Shown here: in pieces, positions 23,383 to 30,394 of the stretch
How the letters are laid out: the number at the start of each line of letters is the position of its first letter
How positions within the stretch are numbered: the first letter of the stretch is position 1
Assembly (NCBI GenBank): GCA_903879915.1
Contig: CAIRNJ010000005.1
Coordinates: forward strand, 1-36,065
Direction: 5' to 3'
DNA: 36,065 nucleotides
DNA from: an uncultured Elusimicrobia bacterium
GTDB taxonomy: Bacteria > Elusimicrobiota > Elusimicrobia > Elusimicrobiales > UBA9959
Made by a program: the position numbers and the translations under genes
The notes under the pieces: model-generated
What the model saw: only the letters and a program-made list of their open reading frames with translations
What the model was told of the DNA's origin: nothing
Database searches by the model: none

Positions 23383-24543
23383 ATGACAAGGGTCGATGAA
23401 CTCGAGACCAGGCTGCGCCTGCTCGTGAATTTCGGCGGGGTCGTTTCCAAGGAAACGAACCTCGCCAAGCTTCTCGAGCTCATAGCCGAACAGGTCAGGA
23501 CCATCATAAACTGCGACCGCTGCAACGTTTTCATACTCGACCGCTATACCAACGAGCTGTGGTCCAAGGTGGCCCTCGGGATGCAGCATACGGAAATAAG
23601 GGTGCCTTTCGGCAAAGGTATCGCCGGGCATGTGGCTTCCTCCGGGCAGACCATCAATATCCAGGACGCGTACCAGGACCTCCGCTTCAACCACGACCTG
23701 GACCGCCTCACGGGATACCGCACGCGCAGCATCCTGGCCGTGCCGCTGAGGAACGTGGGAGGCCACATCATAGGCGTGTTCGAAGCAACCAATAAAACCG
23801 GCTCCGCCTTCAACATCGACGACGAAGGCATCCTCCAGCTGATCAGCTCCCTGGCGGCCTCGGGCATAGAGAACGCCCAGCTTTACGAAAGCCTGTCGAA
23901 ATCGCAGTTCGAGACCATTTACCGCCTGGCCGTGACCGCCGAATACCGCGACCAGCACGACACCGCCATCCACCTGCGCCATATCAGCGAATATTCAGCG
24001 CTGATAGCGCAGGGCCTGGGGCTGCCGGAGCGCGAAGTGGAGAACATCCGCTACTCCAGCCCCCTGCACGACATCGGCAAGGTGGGCATTTCCGACGCCA
24101 TCCTGCTCAAGCCCGGCAAGCTGACCGCCGACGAGTTCGAAGAGATGAAGAAGCACACTATTTACGGGGCCAAGATCCTCAGCAACGCGGAAAGCTCGCT
24201 GCTGCAGATAGCCTGCAAAGTGGCGGCCTCCCACCACGAGAAGTTCGACGGCACCGGCTATCCCGCCCGCCTCAAGGGCGAGCAGATACCGGTCTACGCG
24301 CGGGTAGTGTCGGTAGCGGACGTTTTCGACGCCCTGTGCATGCAGCGCGTTTATAAGCCGAAATGGGACCCCGAAAAGGCCAGGCAGTACATAAACGAGG
24401 AAAGCGGCAGATCGTTCGACCCTGCGGTCGTCGACGCTTTCGAAAAAGTATACGGCGACATCCTCAGGACGCATCTGGCCGGCGACGGGAAGACCACGAT
24501 AATCCCGGGCATAACGAAAGAAATGAACCGCCACGATTACTGA
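23383..24543 (+). CDS. GAF domain / HD-GYP phosphodiesterase
   Basis: A 386-residue cytosolic signalling protein. Residues about 20-170 are a GAF sensor (NVFILDRYTNELW, FGKGIAGHVASSGQTINIQDAYQD, SILAVPLRNVGGHIIGVFE). Residues about 178-365 are an HD-GYP domain with metal and catalytic motifs: HD at 229-230 in PLHDIGKVGI, HHEKFDGTGYP (284-294) carrying HH and GYP, and VADVFDAL (311-318). This family hydrolyses cyclic di-GMP (some members cGAMP). The catalytic residues are intact, so activity is likely. It is a single gene between the tryptophanase operon and a strong terminator. The ATG at 23383 has only a weak AAGAG upstream and may be translated by coupling to the six-codon leader. Confidence 0.92.
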   Translation: MTRVDELETRLRLLVNFGGVVSKETNLAKLLELIAEQVRTIINCDRCNVFILDRYTNELWSKVALGMQHTEIRVPFGKGIAGHVASSGQTINIQDAYQDLRFNHDLDRLTGYRTRSILAVPLRNVGGHIIGVFEATNKTGSAFNIDDEGILQLISSLAASGIENAQLYESLSKSQFETIYRLAVTAEYRDQHDTAIHLRHISEYSALIAQGLGLPEREVENIRYSSPLHDIGKVGISDAILLKPGKLTADEFEEMKKHTIYGAKILSNAESSLLQIACKVAASHHEKFDGTGYPARLKGEQIPVYARVVSVADVFDALCMQRVYKPKWDPEKARQYINEESGRSFDPAVVDAFEKVYGDILRTHLAGDGKTTIIPGITKEMNRHDY

Positions 24544-24565
24544 CGGCCGCGCGGATCCCGCCGGC

Positions 24566-24596
24566 AAAAGAGCCTGAAACTTTCAGGCTCTTTTTG
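24566..24596 (+). terminator. Rho-independent terminator of the HD-GYP gene
   Basis: AAAAGAGCCTGAAA and its complement TTTCAGGCTCTTTT, separated by one base, form a near-perfect hairpin ending in five T. It lies about 22 bases after the stop codon. Confidence 0.88.
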
Positions 24597-24687
24597 CATC
24601 TAAACGCTAAGAGGCTCAAGGACCGGAAATAGAGGATCGACGAGTTCTTTGCTTTCAGATGCTCGCTCACAGATATAAAAGGAGTTT

Positions 24688-25083
24688 ATGATGAACGACA
24701 TGAAGATAACTTTCCCGGGCGGGAAGAAAGTCAGCGCGCTTTGGCACGGTTTTGAAATAGCCACCGACCAGCCGGCGGGCGGCGGCGGGCAGGGCTCGGC
24801 GCCCACCCCGTTCGATCTTTTCCTGGCTTCGCTGGGTACCTGCGCGGGCATCTTCGCCCTGGGCTTCATCCAGTCGCGCGGGCTTTCGGCCGAAGGTCTC
24901 GGGATGACCTTGTCGTTCGAGCAGGACGAGAACACCCATCTGCTGAAGAAGGCCGTCTTTAAAATAGCGCTGCCCGTGGATTTCCCCCCGAAATACAAGG
25001 ACGCGGTGATAAAAGCCGCCGAACAGTGCCTGGTAAAGCGCACCATGGACAACCCGCCAGCGTTCGTAATAACGGCGGAATAA
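24688..25083 (+). CDS. OsmC/Ohr family redox protein
   Basis: A 131-residue OsmC-fold protein. The two conserved Cys are C52 in LASLGTCAGIFA and C114 in AAEQCLVKRTM; in the family these reduce organic or inorganic hydroperoxides with thiol cofactors. The N-terminal strand (ATDQPAGGGGQGSAPTPFDLFL) is typical of the YhfA/OsmC-like branch. AAGGAG lies four bases before ATG 24688; ATG 24691 is the alternative. It converges on the WecA-like gene with only seven bases between the two stop codons, so the 3' ends of the mRNAs probably overlap. Confidence 0.9.
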   Translation: MMNDMKITFPGGKKVSALWHGFEIATDQPAGGGGQGSAPTPFDLFLASLGTCAGIFALGFIQSRGLSAEGLGMTLSFEQDENTHLLKKAVFKIALPVDFPPKYKDAVIKAAEQCLVKRTMDNPPAFVITAE

Positions 25084-25090
25084 GAAGTTT

Positions 25091-26128
25091 TCAGATCTTG
25101 ATCTTGGCGATGGCGGTGCTCACCAGCAGGAACTCAACCGTGAGCACGAGGGCTATCAGGATGCCCCAGACCAGGGCTACCTGCGTAATAAGCCAGGCGA
25201 ACAAAACCAGCGACAGCGTGCACAGCGAAGCCAGCCAGACTACGCGCCGGCGTGAAAAGCCCACCTTCTCCAGCCGCAGCGCGAAATGGTCCTGGCTGCC
25301 CACGAAAGGCGAATGCCCGCGGCGCAGCCGCATTACGGAAACGAAAAGAGTGTCGTAAATGGGCACGGCCAGGATGAACAGCGGCGCGTACACGCCCAGC
25401 GGATTTACCTCGGTGTATTTGGTGCCCATGGCCACCAGCGCCAGCACGAAGCCGCAGAACAGGCTGCCGGAATCCCCCATAAAGATCTTGTATTTCTTCG
25501 AGAAATTATACGGCAGGAAACCCAGCGCCGCCCCGGCCAGCGCCGCCGAGGCGAAATTGACGTAAATGGCCTCGGAAGGGAAGGCGATGAGCAGGAAACC
25601 GAAAGCCGCCAGCGCGGCCTGGCCGGCGGAAAGCCCGTCCATTATGTCTATCAGGTTGAACGCGTTGGACACTCCCACTATCCACAGCACGCTCAGGGCG
25701 AACCCCAGGTAATCGGGCTGGATAAAGTGTATCCGGATCCCGTAATAAGCGGTGAAGACCGCCACCCCGAACTGCACGGCGAACTTGGTCTTAACTCCCA
25801 GCCCCTTGGGCTTTCGCAGGTCGTCCAGCAGGCCCAGCACGAACATAACTCCGCCGCCGAACAGGATAACGCGCAGGTCCCTGAGCGTTCCGGTAGGGAA
25901 AGAGGTGTAGAACCGCATTACCACCAGAGCGGCGAAAAAGGACAGGAAAACAGCCGCGCCGCCCAAAAGCGGGGTGGGGACCTTATGGGTCTTAATGTCG
26001 GTAGGCTTATCCAGGTGGCCGCCGCGTATGGCCAGGCGGCGCAGCAGCGGCGTGAGACAGAGCGACAGCACCAGCGGAAGCAGGAAAGCGATCAGGTACA
26101 GCCGGAAATTCTCGAGCAGGTCGGTCAT
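25091..26128 (-). CDS. WecA/MraY-like polyprenyl-phosphate sugar-1-phosphate transferase
   Basis: A 345-residue polytopic membrane enzyme that loads a sugar-1-phosphate (often GlcNAc) from UDP onto undecaprenyl phosphate. Motifs: KTHKVPTPLLGG (46-57), LGLLDDLRKPKG (98-109, metal-binding Asp102-Asp103), SNAFNLIDIMDGL (154-166), FMGDSGSLFCGF and a final SQDHFALRL (His-containing loop). The last is nearer the WecA branch than MraY. About ten helices. Its ATG overlaps the stop of the reductase gene, so the three minus-strand genes to 27701 form one operon for a surface glycan. Confidence 0.92.
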   Translation of the reverse strand: MTDLLENFRLYLIAFLLPLVLSLCLTPLLRRLAIRGGHLDKPTDIKTHKVPTPLLGGAAVFLSFFAALVVMRFYTSFPTGTLRDLRVILFGGGVMFVLGLLDDLRKPKGLGVKTKFAVQFGVAVFTAYYGIRIHFIQPDYLGFALSVLWIVGVSNAFNLIDIMDGLSAGQAALAAFGFLLIAFPSEAIYVNFASAALAGAALGFLPYNFSKKYKIFMGDSGSLFCGFVLALVAMGTKYTEVNPLGVYAPLFILAVPIYDTLFVSVMRLRRGHSPFVGSQDHFALRLEKVGFSRRRVVWLASLCTLSLVLFAWLITQVALVWGILIALVLTVEFLLVSTAIAKIKI

Positions 26129-26988
26129 ATGTTCTTCATCAGCGCCGCTATTTCGGCCAGGCTTTCTTCCACCGGAGGCAGGCCGCGCCCCAGCTCCCTT
26201 ACCAGTTTTTTCGTCTTCAGCCCGGCCCGCAGCGGCCTGGCCGCGGGCTGCCCCAGCTCCGCGGTCAGCCGCGGCTCCAGGAAAGAAGGATCGAAACCGA
26301 AAACCGAGCAGGCCTTCAGCGCGAAAGCGTAGCGGTCCATTACTTCCGGCCCCACCACGTTGTACACGCCGCCGGCGCCTTTCAGCGCCAGGTCCAGCAT
26401 GGCCGCCGCCAGCGCCGGCGCGTAAGTAGGGTTCGAGAGCTGGTCTTTGGGCACGCGCATAACCGTTGCGGAGCGGTGATTGGCGATAAGCTGCATGATG
26501 AAATTCTTGGCCGCGGGCGCGTAGCTGTAAACCACGGTCGTCCTGATCACGAGCGCGGCGGCGAGGGACAGCGCCGCCCGTTCCCCCTCGAGCTTGGTGC
26601 GGCCGTAAACGCTGACCGGGTTCACCGGGTCGTCCTCGCCGTACGGGCCGGCCTGGCCGTCAAAGACGTACTCGGTCGAAAGATAGACCAGCCGCGCGCC
26701 GCGGGCGCGGCATTCTGCGGCTACCGCGGCGGGGCCCAGGGCGTTGACGCGGCGCGCCAGTTCGGGGTCGCGCTCGCAGCCGTCCACGTACGTCATGGCG
26801 GAACATAAAAAAACGATATCCGGGCGGGCCTGCGCGAAAACCTCCTTTACGGCGGCCGGCTGCGCAAGGTCGAGACGCAGCTCTTCGCCGCCGACGCCCG
26901 CCCCGCTGACCGCGATATTTCTTGAGGCGCACTGCCCGGTGAGAACTCCGCCGATCTGGCCGGAAGAGCCTATGATAAGGGCTTTCAT
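26125..26988 (-). CDS. RmlD-like dTDP-4-dehydrorhamnose reductase / sugar-nucleotide reductase
   Basis: A 287-residue short-chain dehydrogenase. MKALIIGSSGQIGG gives the Rossmann loop (7-13), followed by DIVFLCSAMTYVDGCERDPELA, LVYLSTEYVFDG and the catalytic YGRTK (Tyr...Lys). These, with the length, fit RmlD; the enzyme would make a deoxysugar nucleotide. Without the rest of the rhamnose pathway here the exact substrate is not proved. ATG 26988 overlaps the stop of the glycosyltransferase gene (ATGA), so I prefer it to the longer frame to 27027. Confidence 0.85.
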   Translation of the reverse strand: MKALIIGSSGQIGGVLTGQCASRNIAVSGAGVGGEELRLDLAQPAAVKEVFAQARPDIVFLCSAMTYVDGCERDPELARRVNALGPAAVAAECRARGARLVYLSTEYVFDGQAGPYGEDDPVNPVSVYGRTKLEGERAALSLAAALVIRTTVVYSYAPAAKNFIMQLIANHRSATVMRVPKDQLSNPTYAPALAAAMLDLALKGAGGVYNVVGPEVMDRYAFALKACSVFGFDPSFLEPRLTAELGQPAARPLRAGLKTKKLVRELGRGLPPVEESLAEIAALMKNI

Positions 26989-27701
26989 GGGAGGAACGAC
27001 GCGTTGGAAAGGCTGAGGCGCAGCCACAGTATCTTAAGAACGCCTTTTATGGCGTCCTTGTAATTTATTTTTTTGCCGTCTTCCCTCGAGCGGGAAGCGT
27101 AGTTAATGGGTATCTCCATGAAACGCAGGCGCCGGAAGGCGGCCTTGCAGGAAATTTCCGCCTCTATCTCGAAACCGGCGGAGACCAGGTTCATTTTTTT
27201 AAGCAGCGGGGCCCGGAAAGCCTTGTAGCAGGTATAAGAATCCGTCATGCGGGCGCCGAAAAGCAGGTTGGTCAGGAAAGTAAGGAACTGGTTGCCCCAC
27301 AGGTAGAGCAGGTTGTAGGTTTTGGACTGCCCCGAGAGCATGCGCGAACCGTAAACCACGTCGGCCGCGCCGTCCTCTATCGGCTTCACGATGGCGGGGA
27401 TATAGGCCGGGTCGTATTCCAGGTCCGCGTCCTGGACGATGATGATGTCGCCGGACGCCGCGTTAAAACCGGTGATAAGCGCGCCGCCTTTCCCGGTGTT
27501 GCGCGCGTGCTTTATGAACTTCAGTTCGAAAGGGAATTCCCCGGCGGCCAGCGCCTTATCCACCCACTCCCTGGTCCCGTCGGTGGAGCCGTCGTCGACT
27601 ATGACTACCTCTTTCTCGAGCGGCACCGCCGCCAGGGCCTTGAGCACGGCAGGCAGGGTGCGCATCTCGTTGTAGGACGGCACGACGATAGTGGTCTTCA
27701 T
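26985..27701 (-). CDS. Glycosyltransferase family 2 (DPM1/polyprenol-phosphate type)
   Basis: A 238-residue GT-A fold transferase. VDDGSTDG (35-42) and QDADLEYDP (90-98) are the nucleotide and metal motifs; SGFEIEAE-like and INYASRSREDGKKI (about 200-214) resemble dolichyl-phosphate mannose or glucose synthases. No strong transmembrane helix, so peripheral. It would transfer a sugar to polyprenyl phosphate or a glycan. It leads the operon with the reductase and WecA-like gene (ATGA overlaps). A TATAAT on the minus strand lies seven bases before the ATG with no Shine-Dalgarno site, suggesting a leaderless mRNA. Confidence 0.9.
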   Translation of the reverse strand: MKTTIVVPSYNEMRTLPAVLKALAAVPLEKEVVIVDDGSTDGTREWVDKALAAGEFPFELKFIKHARNTGKGGALITGFNAASGDIIIVQDADLEYDPAYIPAIVKPIEDGAADVVYGSRMLSGQSKTYNLLYLWGNQFLTFLTNLLFGARMTDSYTCYKAFRAPLLKKMNLVSAGFEIEAEISCKAAFRRLRFMEIPINYASRSREDGKKINYKDAIKGVLKILWLRLSLSNASFLP

Positions 27702-27708
27702 TATGAAA

Positions 27709-27714
27709 ATTATA
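27709..27714 (-). promoter_or_regulatory. TATAAT box of the glycan operon
   Basis: TATAAT on the minus strand, 7 bases before the ATG at 27701. A -35 box is not recognisable at 16-18 bases. Position suggests a leaderless transcript. Confidence 0.45.
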
Positions 27715-27762
27715 ACAAATAATACAAAAGGGATTTAGCGCCGGACGGCGCGCGGGAACCTG

Positions 27763-28350
27763 TTACGGCGCCAGCGCCGCCGCCAGGTCAAGGGGGATTA
27801 TGGTCAGCACCTCGCCGCGGCTGACGCGGGAATCGCCGTGCACGCTGACCGGGGAGACGATTATCCGGAAGTTCTGGCGCGGCTCGACATGGGCGCCCAG
27901 GCCCTCGGCGATATGCCCCGCGTCCCCTTTCAGCATGAGAGGGACCGAAGGGATAGCGCTCTTCTTAAGGGCGTTCTGCAGATAGTTGATAATGGCGTTA
28001 AGGATTATGTTGCCCAGTTCGAGAAGCATTTCCTCGTCGAAGCGCGGGACCGAAGCGCCGGCCGCCGGCAGGGATTCCCCGACAAAACACTTCGCTATGT
28101 GCGCGACGTCGCCCTGTTCGAAGAACATCAGCGAGATGAACGGGAACCTGTCCTGAACGTGGATGTAAACGGCGGCGGCTGCCGGATCTTTAAATTTATG
28201 CAGGCTGACGGCCTCTGCGAGCGTGCCGGTCGAAACCCTTGTATCCCCCAAGCGCCATTCGCCGCCCGAGACCTTTGCGATCTTAAGGAGGCATTTTTCA
28301 AGGCCGGCGGCCGCCAGCCGCTCCAATACTCCGGTTTCCTGTTCGGTCAT
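27763..28350 (-). CDS. CheC-like chemotaxis phosphatase family protein
   Basis: A 195-residue soluble protein. The EEMLLELGNIILNAIINYLQ segment (107-125) resembles the CheC/CheX phosphatase helix, with Glu111 and Asn114 in the E-x2-N arrangement used to hydrolyse aspartyl phosphate. Only one such motif is clear, whereas CheC has two; the N-terminal half is divergent. It starts 2 bases after the stop of the CheY-like gene, so it probably dephosphorylates that regulator. No CheA, receptor or flagellar gene is in the window. Confidence in the family is moderate; another adapter of this fold is possible. Confidence 0.65.
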   Translation of the reverse strand: MTEQETGVLERLAAAGLEKCLLKIAKVSGGEWRLGDTRVSTGTLAEAVSLHKFKDPAAAAVYIHVQDRFPFISLMFFEQGDVAHIAKCFVGESLPAAGASVPRFDEEMLLELGNIILNAIINYLQNALKKSAIPSVPLMLKGDAGHIAEGLGAHVEPRQNFRIIVSPVSVHGDSRVSRGEVLTIIPLDLAAALAP

Positions 28351-28352
28351 GG

Positions 28353-28706
28353 TCAGGCTATACGCTTCAGAACTTTATCGAACTCGTCGGGCGCGAACGG
28401 CTTGTAGATCACCGCTGAGGCGCCGTTGCGGAAAAGGTCCTTATTAACTTCGTCCTGCTCTATGGCGGTCACCAGTACCACCTTGGCGGCGGGGTCTATG
28501 GCCCGGATCTCCTTCAAAACCTCTACTCCCGACTTCCCCGGCATGATGATGTCCAGCAGCACTACTTCCGGCCTAAGCTCGGCGAAAACTTTTACCGCGC
28601 TGTCCCCGTCCCCCGCCTCGCCCAGCACCGTATGGCCCGACCGCTCCAGGATAACCCTTATCATGGCCCTTGTGCCGGCATTGTCGTCTACGATCATCAC
28701 TTTCAT
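28353..28706 (-). CDS. CheY-like single-domain response regulator
   Basis: A 117-residue receiver domain with acidic pocket D7-D8 (MIVDDN), phospho-acceptor D52 in LLDIIMPG, T80 in VVLVTA and K102 in YKPF, so phosphorylation-competent. There is no output domain. SD GAGGGGGG lies four bases before the ATG. It is followed immediately by the CheC-like gene. The cognate kinase is elsewhere. Confidence 0.93.
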   Translation of the reverse strand: MKVMIVDDNAGTRAMIRVILERSGHTVLGEAGDGDSAVKVFAELRPEVVLLDIIMPGKSGVEVLKEIRAIDPAAKVVLVTAIEQDEVNKDLFRNGASAVIYKPFAPDEFDKVLKRIA

Positions 28707-28793
28707 AGAACCCCCCTCAAACAGTCAATAAAAACAGATAAAGATCCCGCGCAGCGGCGCACCGGGACACGGTGTCCGGCGCATACCATTCAT

Positions 28794-28822
28794 AGACTAA
28801 CACTCTCCACCCGGCTTGTCAA
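28794..28822 (-). promoter_or_regulatory. Sigma-70 promoter of the CheY-CheC-like pair
   Basis: On the minus strand TTGACA (28817-28822), 17 bases, TAGTCT (28794-28799). The leader of about 80 bases contains a GGACAC/GTGTCC stem-loop (28765-28777). The TTGACA lies next to the GC-rich dyads that end the upstream radical SAM gene. Confidence 0.6.
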
Positions 28823-28823
28823 G

Positions 28824-28870
28824 GCCGCCGCGGCGGCGCGGGAACTTCCCGGGCAGGGCCGCGGCCCTGC
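28824..28870 (-). terminator. Three consecutive GC-rich dyads after the radical SAM gene
   Basis: Perfect palindromes or near-palindromes GCAGGGCCGCGGCCCTGC (28853-28870, starting at the base after the TAA), CGGGAA.TTCCCG (28839-28851) and GCCGCCGCGGCGGC (28824-28837). There is no T-tract, so this is a structured 3' end rather than a standard intrinsic terminator. It abuts the promoter of the CheY-like gene. Confidence 0.5.
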
Positions 28871-30325
28871 TTATGCCTTGCCTGCCGCCGGCCGCCGGCC
28901 GTTGAACCGAGGTGCGCGTGCAGCGCGTCGCGCTCCGCCGCGGCGGCCGCCCTGGCGGGGGTCCAGTTTCAGCTCCCCGGTAAGGTAAATATAGGTCAGT
29001 TCGCGCAGACTGGAGCGCGAGATAGCGTGCGTCCGCCCGGTACGGGCGTAAAGCCAGGCGCTGAAAGCCGCGAAGGAACTGAATGTCGAAGCCCCCCCGC
29101 AGATAAGTGCGGCGGTCTCCGGGAAGACGCCGCTGTTCGCGAGAAGGTCCCAGTACCGCGCGAAGCGGCGCAGCCGCTGCATGGCGAAGAAATCCAGACT
29201 GCTGCTGCAGCGCAGTTCGTAAGGCGGGAAGGGGCTGTAAACCATGCCCCATTCGGCTGTATGCCGCGCTATGGGCGCCCCGCGCAGCCGCTTCAGGATG
29301 CCCACCTGTATCTCCTGCGGCCCCAGCGCCGCCAGCCTGTCGAAGCCGGCGGCGAAGCTCTCCAGGCTCTCGCCGGGCAGCCCCGCTACCAGGTCGGCGT
29401 GCAGATGGACCGAGGTTTCCCGGCGCAGCCTTGAAATATTTTTTTCCGCCGCGGCGTTATCCTGGCGCCGGCCGATGCGCGCCGCCACCGCCTCGTTGAA
29501 GGTCTGCACCCCCGCCTCCAGCTGCAGCGCCCCGGGCGGGAATTTTTTCAGCAGCGCGAACAGCTCCTCCGGCAGGCGGTCCGGCACTATCTCGAAATGC
29601 AGGAACAGCCCGGGCTGATAGCGTTCCAGGAAGAACTCCAGCACGGCGGCGGCGCGCCGCATGTCCAGGTTGAAGGTGCGGTCCACGAACTTGAACCTGC
29701 GCGCGCCCCTGGCCAGCAGCTTTTCCCAGGCCGCGAACAGGCCCTCCAGCGGGAAACAGCGCACCTCCTTGTCCAGCGCGGACAGGCAGAAGTCGCAGGC
29801 GAAAGGGCAGCCCCTGGACGCCTCGGTATAAATTACGCGGTGGGCGATGTCCTCGTCGGAATAAAGCCCGTAAGGCAGCGCCAGCACAGCCAGGTCGGGC
29901 GCGGGCGCGGCTATGAGCTTCTCCTCCGGCGGCCGCCCCGCAAGCAGGCCGCGGCATAACTGCGCGAAAGCGGCCTCGCCTTCGCCCGTTATCACATAAT
30001 CGGCGGCGCGGCAGATCTCCTGCCCGGCCGTCTCATGGCTGACCTCGGGCCCGCCGAGCACTATCACCAGTTCCGGGCGCAGCTGTTTAAGCTCGGCGGC
30101 CAGCATGCGGCATTCCGCGGCGTTCCACACGTATACTCCTATGCCCACGACGCGCGGCTTCAGGGCCAGGATAGCCTCGGCCGCTTCGGGCGTGCGGGTA
30201 TCCGGCGTAAACTCCAGCAGCCGCGCGGCGGGGGCCAGTTCCCCGAGGTTGGCCAGCAGATAGCGCAGCCCGAACGAGCAGTGCTCGTATTTCGCGTTGA
30301 AAGTGGTAAGTACGATATCGGCCAT
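28871..30325 (-). CDS. Cobalamin-binding radical SAM protein (DUF4080 type)
   Basis: A 484-residue protein. Residues about 1-130 are a B12-binding-like Rossmann domain (GIGVYVWNAAECRMLAAELK, LVIVLGGPEVSH, DYVITGEGEAAF). The radical SAM core has the cluster motif RGCPFACDFC (C173, C177, C180), with FVDRTFNLD and a later HLHADLVAGLPGES. The C-terminal part, with an Arg/Gly-rich tail of about 30 residues, matches the DUF4080 extension only loosely. Reaction unknown; such enzymes often modify lipids, tRNA or natural products. It is a single gene: the promoter would lie in the short gap containing the pheT terminator, where only a weak TATTAC is visible. Confidence 0.85.
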   Translation of the reverse strand: MADIVLTTFNAKYEHCSFGLRYLLANLGELAPAARLLEFTPDTRTPEAAEAILALKPRVVGIGVYVWNAAECRMLAAELKQLRPELVIVLGGPEVSHETAGQEICRAADYVITGEGEAAFAQLCRGLLAGRPPEEKLIAAPAPDLAVLALPYGLYSDEDIAHRVIYTEASRGCPFACDFCLSALDKEVRCFPLEGLFAAWEKLLARGARRFKFVDRTFNLDMRRAAAVLEFFLERYQPGLFLHFEIVPDRLPEELFALLKKFPPGALQLEAGVQTFNEAVAARIGRRQDNAAAEKNISRLRRETSVHLHADLVAGLPGESLESFAAGFDRLAALGPQEIQVGILKRLRGAPIARHTAEWGMVYSPFPPYELRCSSSLDFFAMQRLRRFARYWDLLANSGVFPETAALICGGASTFSSFAAFSAWLYARTGRTHAISRSSLRELTYIYLTGELKLDPRQGGRRGGARRAARAPRFNGRRPAAGKA

Positions 30326-30334
30326 CGGAGTAAT

Positions 30335-30371
30335 AAAAAAGGCCGGGCGGGGACCGGGCCCCCGCCCGGCT
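30335..30371 (-). terminator. Terminator of the infC-pheT operon
   Basis: On the minus strand GCCGGGCGGGG (from 30360-30370) pairs with CCCCGCCCGGC (30342-30352), seven-base loop, then six T (30335-30340). It lies 24 bases after the pheT stop and just before the radical SAM start. Confidence 0.85.
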
Positions 30372-30394
30372 TTCTGGCTGAGCTGCGTCGGGAC

